Shown: in pieces, positions 59,088 through 64,000 of the stretch
Numbering within the stretch: the stretch's first letter is position 1
Layout of the letters: each line of letters starts with the position of its first letter
From: Denitrobaculum sp965232285
Lineage (GTDB): Bacteria; Pseudomonadota; Alphaproteobacteria; Kiloniellales; Kiloniellaceae
Direction: 5' to 3'
Assembly: GCA_965232285.1 (NCBI GenBank)
Contig: CBDDPL010000004.1
Span: 1,860,001 to 1,924,000 of the forward strand
Length of the DNA: 64,000 bases
Translations under genes and position numbers: made by a program
The notes under the pieces: model-generated
Databases searched by the model: none
What the model was told of the DNA's origin: nothing
Seen by the model: only the letters and a program-made list of their open reading frames with translations

Positions 59088-61457
59088 TTGAGCACGACTG
59101 CTTCCCAGGACGATCCCGCCGCCGCAGCGGGGACAACCCCAGTAGAGCCCGCCGCCGATTCGGCTGCGGAGCCCGAGGCGATTCCTGAGTCCGAGCTGGG
59201 CTGGTCGCGCCGCTTCGTCCTCTGGGCGCATCGCAACAATCTGGAGCGCAAGGTCGCACTGTTCCTGCTGGTCTGTGCGATCCTCTCGGGCACGGCCACC
59301 TTCGCGGCCATGACCGACAATCTGCCGGTTACCCTGGATCCGCTGTCGATCCTGCTGCTGCTCAATCTGGATCTGGTGTTGCTGCTGGGGCTGAGCGCCC
59401 TGATTGCGCGGCGGCTGGTGATCATCTGGGCGGCCCGCCGGCGCGGCCTCGCGGGCGCACGCCTGCATTCGCGGCTGGTCGGTCTCTTCAGCCTGGTTGC
59501 GGTCATGCCCACCATCGTGGTCGCGACCCTTTCCTTCATTCTCTTCGATTTCGGTCTGCAGGGCTGGTTCAGTGACCGGGTGAGCACGGCGGTCAAGGAG
59601 TCCTTTGCGGTCGCCAACGCCTATCTGGAGGAACACCGCCAGACCATCGGCGCCGACGTGATCGCCATGGCTCAGGATATCAGCCGGGAGGGCAGCGCCG
59701 TTGCCTATAACCCCCAGCGCCTGAACCAGGTCCTGAGTGCCCAGGCGGCCCTCAGGTCCCTGACCGAAGCGATGATCGTGGATTCCTCTCAGCGGGTGCT
59801 GGCCCGGGCCGGTTTCTCGCTGCTGCTGGATTTCGATCCCCAGGTGCCGGAATGGGCGTTGCGGCGCGCCAGCGAGGGGGAGATCGTCATTCTGACCTCG
59901 CCGACCGACGACCGGGTGCGGGGCCTGGTGCGTCTGGACACCATCAGCGATACCTATCTCTACGTCGGCCGGCTGATCGACCCGCGGGTGCTGGGGCATA
60001 TCGACCGGACCCAGGGTGCCGTGCAGCTCTACGAAGACCTCGAGGGCAAGCGCTCGGGCCTCCAGCTCACCTTCACCGCCATCTTTGTGGTGGTTGCGCT
60101 GATGCTGCTGTTGGCCTCGATCTGGGTGGGACTGGCCTTCGCCAACCAGCTTACGGTCCCGATCGGCCGGCTGATCGATGCGGCCGGGCGGGTCAGTGAA
60201 GGCGATCTGAGCGCGCGGGTCCCGGATCAGGATAACCGGGATGAAATCGGCAGCCTCGGACGCGCTTTTAACCGCATGACCGGTGAAATCAAGAGCCAGC
60301 AGGACGCCCTGCTGGAAGCCAATGTCCAGCTCGATGAGCGCAGCCGCTTCATCGAGGCGGTGCTCGGTGGCGTCTCCGCGGGCGTGCTGGGACTTGACGG
60401 CAAGGGAACGGTCACGCTGGTCAACAAAACCGCCAGTCAGTTGCTTGAACGGGCGGAAGGGGCGATCCGCGGAAAGTCGATCGGTGAGGTGCTGGCGGAT
60501 GTCGACGAACTCGTGACCGCGGCGCGGCGGCGGCCGCACCGGCGCAGCGAGCGGCAGATCACCCTCACTCTTTCGGGTGGACGGGTCTGCACCATGATGG
60601 TGCGGGTAGTGGCGGAGGTCGACGACCAGGGCGTGAACGGCTTCGTTGTAACCCTTGATGACATCAGCGAGCTGCTGTCCGCCCAGCGCAAGGCAGCCTG
60701 GTCCGACGTCGCCCGCAGGATCGCCCACGAGATCAAGAATCCTCTGACCCCGATCCAGCTTTCCGCGGAACGGCTCAAACGCAAATACCTGAAGGAAATC
60801 ACCAGCGATCCGGACACCTTCGAGATCTGTACGGACACCATCGTGCGTCACGTCGAGGACATCGGCAGTATGGTCGACGAATTCTCCTCCTTCGCGCGCA
60901 TGCCGGCGCCGGTGGTCGAGGACGTGGATCTGAAACACCTGGTTGAACAGACTGTCTTCCTGCAGAAGACCGCGCATCCTGAGTTCGATTACGCGTTCCT
61001 CTGCGCGCATGAGATGCCGGTTGTTTCCTGTGACCGGCAGCAGGTGACCCGGGTTCTGACCAATCTGCTGCTCAATGCGGAGGAAGCGATCGAGGGACGG
61101 CAGGAAGAGGAGAGCGCCACCGGAGAGAAGTTGAAAGGCCGGATCAGTCTGCGTCTGGAAGAGCTGCCCGAGGGCCTGGTCATCGAAATCGAAGACAACG
61201 GCAAGGGCCTTCCGGAGGCGGGACGGGATCGTCTGACCGAACCCTACGTGACGACGCGCAAAAAAGGCACAGGTCTCGGGCTGGCGATTGTGAAGAAAAT
61301 TATGGAAGATCATGGAGGTTCCTTCGGCCTGCAGGATGCGGCGGAACAGGGCGCGATCGCGCGTCTTGTCTTCCCGCGCGGCGAGGAGGCGACCGCAGGG
61401 CAGGGGGCAGCGGCCAACGGTGATCCGGAATCCACTATGGCCGCGAAACAAAGCTAG
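59088..61457 (+). CDS. ntrY: Sensor histidine kinase NtrY
   Basis: Membrane-bound partner of NtrX. The 789 residues carry an N-terminal acidic extension, several membrane helices (about 55-75, 85-105, 130-150 and 325-345), a HAMP segment (about 350-395), a PAS domain (about 415-520), the phosphorylatable His547 (RIAHEIKNPLTPIQLSAERL) and an ATP-binding C-terminus ending GTGLGLAIVKKI. The start is a TTG at 59088; no in-frame ATG gives a better beginning. The ntrX gene follows after 13 bases. Confidence 0.93.
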   Translation: MSTTASQDDPAAAAGTTPVEPAADSAAEPEAIPESELGWSRRFVLWAHRNNLERKVALFLLVCAILSGTATFAAMTDNLPVTLDPLSILLLLNLDLVLLLGLSALIARRLVIIWAARRRGLAGARLHSRLVGLFSLVAVMPTIVVATLSFILFDFGLQGWFSDRVSTAVKESFAVANAYLEEHRQTIGADVIAMAQDISREGSAVAYNPQRLNQVLSAQAALRSLTEAMIVDSSQRVLARAGFSLLLDFDPQVPEWALRRASEGEIVILTSPTDDRVRGLVRLDTISDTYLYVGRLIDPRVLGHIDRTQGAVQLYEDLEGKRSGLQLTFTAIFVVVALMLLLASIWVGLAFANQLTVPIGRLIDAAGRVSEGDLSARVPDQDNRDEIGSLGRAFNRMTGEIKSQQDALLEANVQLDERSRFIEAVLGGVSAGVLGLDGKGTVTLVNKTASQLLERAEGAIRGKSIGEVLADVDELVTAARRRPHRRSERQITLTLSGGRVCTMMVRVVAEVDDQGVNGFVVTLDDISELLSAQRKAAWSDVARRIAHEIKNPLTPIQLSAERLKRKYLKEITSDPDTFEICTDTIVRHVEDIGSMVDEFSSFARMPAPVVEDVDLKHLVEQTVFLQKTAHPEFDYAFLCAHEMPVVSCDRQQVTRVLTNLLLNAEEAIEGRQEEESATGEKLKGRISLRLEELPEGLVIEIEDNGKGLPEAGRDRLTEPYVTTRKKGTGLGLAIVKKIMEDHGGSFGLQDAAEQGAIARLVFPRGEEATAGQGAAANGDPESTMAAKQS

Positions 61458-61470
61458 GGTCTGATAGGGA

Positions 61471-62859
61471 ATGGCGCGCGATATTCTGATTGTCGACGAC
61501 GAGTCGGACATCCGTCTGCTCATTACCGGCATTCTTTCCGACGAAGGCTATGAAACCCGGGACGCGGCCAACAGCGACGATGCCCTGGAAGCCCTGCGTG
61601 CGCGGCGTCCGAATCTGGTGATCCTGGATATCTGGCTCGACAACAGCAAACTGGACGGCTTGCAACTGCTCGAGGTGATCAAACAGGAGCACCCGGGTGT
61701 CCCGGTGGTCATGATCTCCGGACACGGCACCATTGAAACGGCGGTCAAGGCCATAACCCGCGGCGCTTATGACTTCATCGAGAAACCCTTCAAGTCGGAC
61801 CGCCTGCTGCTGATCATCGAGCGCGCCATCGAGGCGGCGCAACTGCGCAGCGAAAACGAAGAACTCAAACTGCGGGCCGGGCCGCAGGCCGAACTGATCG
61901 GCGAGTCACCCCCGATCAACCAGATCCGTCAGGCGATCTCCAAGGTTGCGCCGACCGGCAGCCGGGTTCTGATCACCGGTCCGGCGGGCGCCGGCAAGGA
62001 GGTCGTGGCCAGACTGATCCACGACCAGTCCAGGCGCGCCACCTCGCCTTTTGTAGCGCTGAACTGTGCGGCCATGCACCCGGACCGCCTGGAGGTGGAG
62101 CTGTTCGGGACGGAAACCGAGGCCGAAACCTCCGCCGGCCTGAAGGTCGGGACCTTCGAGCAGGCGCATGGCGGGACCCTGCTGCTCGATGAGGTCGCGG
62201 ATATGCCCCTGGAAACTCAGGGAAAGATCGTACGCGTACTGCAGGAACAGTCGTTCGAACGTGTCGGCGGTAACCGCGTCGTGGAGGTCGATGTGCGGGT
62301 GGTAGCAGCCACTAACCGGGATCTGCCGCAGCTCATTGCCGAAGGCCGCTTCCGCGAGGATCTCTACTACCGCCTGAACGTGGTTCCGCTCGATGTGCCT
62401 GCTCTGCGGGATCGGCGCGAGGACATCCCGGCACTGATCGAGCACTTCATGGCGCGCGCGGCCGGGGCGACCGGCCTGCCGAGCCGTACGGTCTCGGACG
62501 ACGCCATGGCGGCGCTGCAGGCGCACGACTGGCCCGGGAATGTCCGCCAGTTGCGCAATGTGATCGACTGGATCCTGATCATGGCCGTCGGCGATCCGCG
62601 CGAAGTGGTGCGCGTCGATATGCTACCGGCGGACATCAGCAAGGTGACGCCCAACAGCTTCGCCACCGACAGCGAGTCCGAGATTATGGCCCTGCCGCTG
62701 CGCGACGCGCGCGAGATCTTCGAGCGCAAGTACCTGGAGGCGCAGGTCACGCGCTTCGGCGGAAATATATCGCGCACGGCATCTTTTGTTGGTATGGAAC
62801 GCTCCGCATTGCATCGCAAGCTGCGCTCCCTGGGTATCAGCTCCTCCGAGCGCCAATGA
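61471..62859 (+). CDS. ntrX: Response regulator NtrX (AAA+ domain without GAFTGA)
   Basis: Partner of NtrY. The 462 residues have a receiver domain (Asp53 in LVILDIWLDN), an AAA+ domain with Walker A GPAGAGKE and a Fis-type helix-turn-helix (ISRTASFVGMERSALHRKL). Where NtrC has GAFTGA this protein reads GTETEAETSAGLKVGTFE, so it cannot remodel sigma-54 in the usual way; it may act through sigma-70 promoters as a plain DNA-binding regulator. It lies directly before trkA. Confidence 0.93.
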   Translation: MARDILIVDDESDIRLLITGILSDEGYETRDAANSDDALEALRARRPNLVILDIWLDNSKLDGLQLLEVIKQEHPGVPVVMISGHGTIETAVKAITRGAYDFIEKPFKSDRLLLIIERAIEAAQLRSENEELKLRAGPQAELIGESPPINQIRQAISKVAPTGSRVLITGPAGAGKEVVARLIHDQSRRATSPFVALNCAAMHPDRLEVELFGTETEAETSAGLKVGTFEQAHGGTLLLDEVADMPLETQGKIVRVLQEQSFERVGGNRVVEVDVRVVAATNRDLPQLIAEGRFREDLYYRLNVVPLDVPALRDRREDIPALIEHFMARAAGATGLPSRTVSDDAMAALQAHDWPGNVRQLRNVIDWILIMAVGDPREVVRVDMLPADISKVTPNSFATDSESEIMALPLRDAREIFERKYLEAQVTRFGGNISRTASFVGMERSALHRKLRSLGISSSERQ

Positions 62860-62908
62860 CTCGGCGTCGAGAGTGACTTTGCTCTGTGAGCGCGCAAAAG
62901 GCGGATAA

Positions 62909-64000
62909 ATGAAAGTTCTGATCTGTGGCGCGGGCCAGGTGGGCTTTAACATCGCGCGCTATCTTTCCGGCGAAAATGCCGACATCACCGTGATCGACCA
63001 GTCGCCGGAGCTGATCCGCAAGATTTCGGATTCGTTGGACGTGAAGGGCCTGGTGGGCTTCGCGTCGCATCCGGACGTGCTGGAGCGCGCCGGGGCACCC
63101 GACGCCGATATGGTGATCGCGGTGACCTACGCCGACGAGGTGAACATGGTGGCCTGCCAGATCTGCCATTCCATCTTCGAGGTGCCGACCAAGATCGCCC
63201 GGGTCCGGCATCAGAGCTATCTGGCGCCGGTCTGGTCCGACCTCTTCAGCCGCGAGAACATGCCCATCGACGTGATCATCTCGCCGGAAATCGAGGTCGC
63301 GCGGGCGATCGAGCGACGGCTGCAGGTACCCGGCGCCTTCGACGTGCATCCGCTGGCGGACGGCAAGGTCAGCATGATGGGCGTGCGCTGCACCGACGAA
63401 ACGCCGATTCTCAACACGCCCCTCCGGCAACTGACGGCTCTCTTCCCGGATCTGCACATCGTCATTGTCGGAATCTGGCGGGACGGCAGGGGCTTCGTTC
63501 CCAGCCCCGATGACGACCTGCGGGCCGGTGACGATGTCTACATCGTGCTGGAAAACTCCCATCTTCTGCGCGCCATGGCGGCTTTTGGCCATGAGGAAAA
63601 AGAGGCCCGCCGGGTGGTGATCATCGGCGGTGGCAATATCGGGTTGAACCTCGCGACCGCGGTTGAGAAGGACCACCCCCAGGTCTCCCTCAAACTGATC
63701 GAGGTGGATAAGCGCCGGGCGGAACGGGTGGCACAGGAACTGGAACGCGCGGTGGTCATTCACGGCAGCGCCCTGGATACGGAAATCCTGGAGGAAGCCA
63801 ACATCATGGCGGCGGAGACCGTGGTCGCGGTCTCCAACGACGATGAGGTCAACATCCTGGCGTCGCTGCTGGCCAAACGCCATGGCTGTCAGCGGGCCGT
63901 GACCCTGATCAACACCAATTCCTATACGCCGCTGATTGGCAGCCTGGGTATCGACACCGTGGTCAGTCCGCGGGCCATCACCGTTTCGACCATCCTGCAG
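62909..64000 (+). CDS. trkA: Trk potassium uptake regulatory protein TrkA (C-terminal part outside window)
   Basis: Cytoplasmic NAD-binding regulator of the TrkH/TrkG potassium channel. The visible 364 residues show a first RCK domain starting MKVLICGAGQVGFNIARYLS (Rossmann GxGxxG), a linker domain (about 140-220) and a second Rossmann unit VVIIGGGNIGLNLATAVEK (about 236). The gene is cut by the right window edge at about four fifths of its usual length of roughly 458 residues. Following genes in related genomes are hfq and hflX, not visible here. Start 62909 follows AAAAGGCGGATAA. Confidence 0.95.
   Translation, partial: MKVLICGAGQVGFNIARYLSGENADITVIDQSPELIRKISDSLDVKGLVGFASHPDVLERAGAPDADMVIAVTYADEVNMVACQICHSIFEVPTKIARVRHQSYLAPVWSDLFSRENMPIDVIISPEIEVARAIERRLQVPGAFDVHPLADGKVSMMGVRCTDETPILNTPLRQLTALFPDLHIVIVGIWRDGRGFVPSPDDDLRAGDDVYIVLENSHLLRAMAAFGHEEKEARRVVIIGGGNIGLNLATAVEKDHPQVSLKLIEVDKRRAERVAQELERAVVIHGSALDTEILEEANIMAAETVVAVSNDDEVNILASLLAKRHGCQRAVTLINTNSYTPLIGSLGIDTVVSPRAITVSTILQ

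Noticed and set aside
59019..61532. 837-codon open frame on the minus strand across ntrY
   Set aside because: Antisense shadow of ntrY; composition is Gln/Arg/His-rich and no family is seen.
1..64000. tRNA, rRNA, CRISPR array, transposase, integrase
   Set aside because: None recognised on reading the intergenic sequence; absence here does not exclude degenerate copies.

Overview
The window reads as a chromosomal segment of a free-living alphaproteobacterium, most like a Rhodospirillales-type lineage; the assignment rests on gene order and fusions, not on an rRNA. Supporting signs are high GC, a fused ispDF, a lipoyl domain on the E1-beta subunit of pyruvate dehydrogenase, the dusB-ntrBC-ntrYX-trkA order, a direct-repeat GTTC-N7-GTTC SOS box at lexA, and the run gltA-gltX-comEC-lexA-moeA-moaC-trpC-trpD-trpG / trpE-ppiD / tpiA-secG-pyrG-kdsA-eno / ftsB-pdhABC-lpd-lipA / coq10-cinA-pgpA-ispDF.

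Layout. 1-11.0 kb: citrate synthase (cut by the window edge), glutamyl-tRNA synthetase, a PfkB kinase, ComEC, LexA, molybdopterin genes moeA/moaC and trpCDG. 11.0-25.9 kb: an accessory block holding a YibQ-type deacetylase, a nucleotidyltransferase, a FecI-FecR-TonB receptor-PepSY iron uptake operon, a BCCT betaine carrier, a polyphosphate kinase 2, a LysE exporter and a BesD/HalD-like oxygenase with a divergent LysR regulator. 25.9-35.0 kb: trpE, a PpiD-like foldase, then tpiA, secG, pyrG, kdsA, eno. 35.0-38.5 kb: a second accessory block (Nudix, Sco1, and a divergent pair containing a putative Cys-His-Asp enzyme). 38.5-45.3 kb: ftsB and the complete pyruvate dehydrogenase/lipoate cluster. 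45.3-49.4 kb: a third, lower-GC block (two proteins of unknown function, an unusual Tat-exported alpha/beta hydrolase, LysR). 49.4-52.1 kb: coq10-like gene followed by Nudix, ArsR-SRPBCC and CPBP genes with signs of rearrangement. 52.1-64 kb: cinA, pgpA, ispDF, a CcsA-like protein, dusB, the two nitrogen two-component systems and trkA (cut by the right edge).

The main theme is a conserved housekeeping backbone interrupted at several junctions (trpG/trpE, eno/ftsB, lipA/coq10, coq10/cinA). The insertions hold the least familiar material. The best candidates for undescribed biology are the divergent pair at 36.5-38.2 kb, whose plus-strand member carries a GNC / DHAW / CDPW triad like papain-fold deamidases and proteases of bacterial effectors, with a 16-bp direct repeat shared by both promoter regions; the ArsR-SRPBCC module with two identical-format palindromes; and the oxygenase-LysR pair with three tandem repeats in the shared promoter. 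No rRNA, tRNA, CRISPR array, transposase or integrase was recognised.
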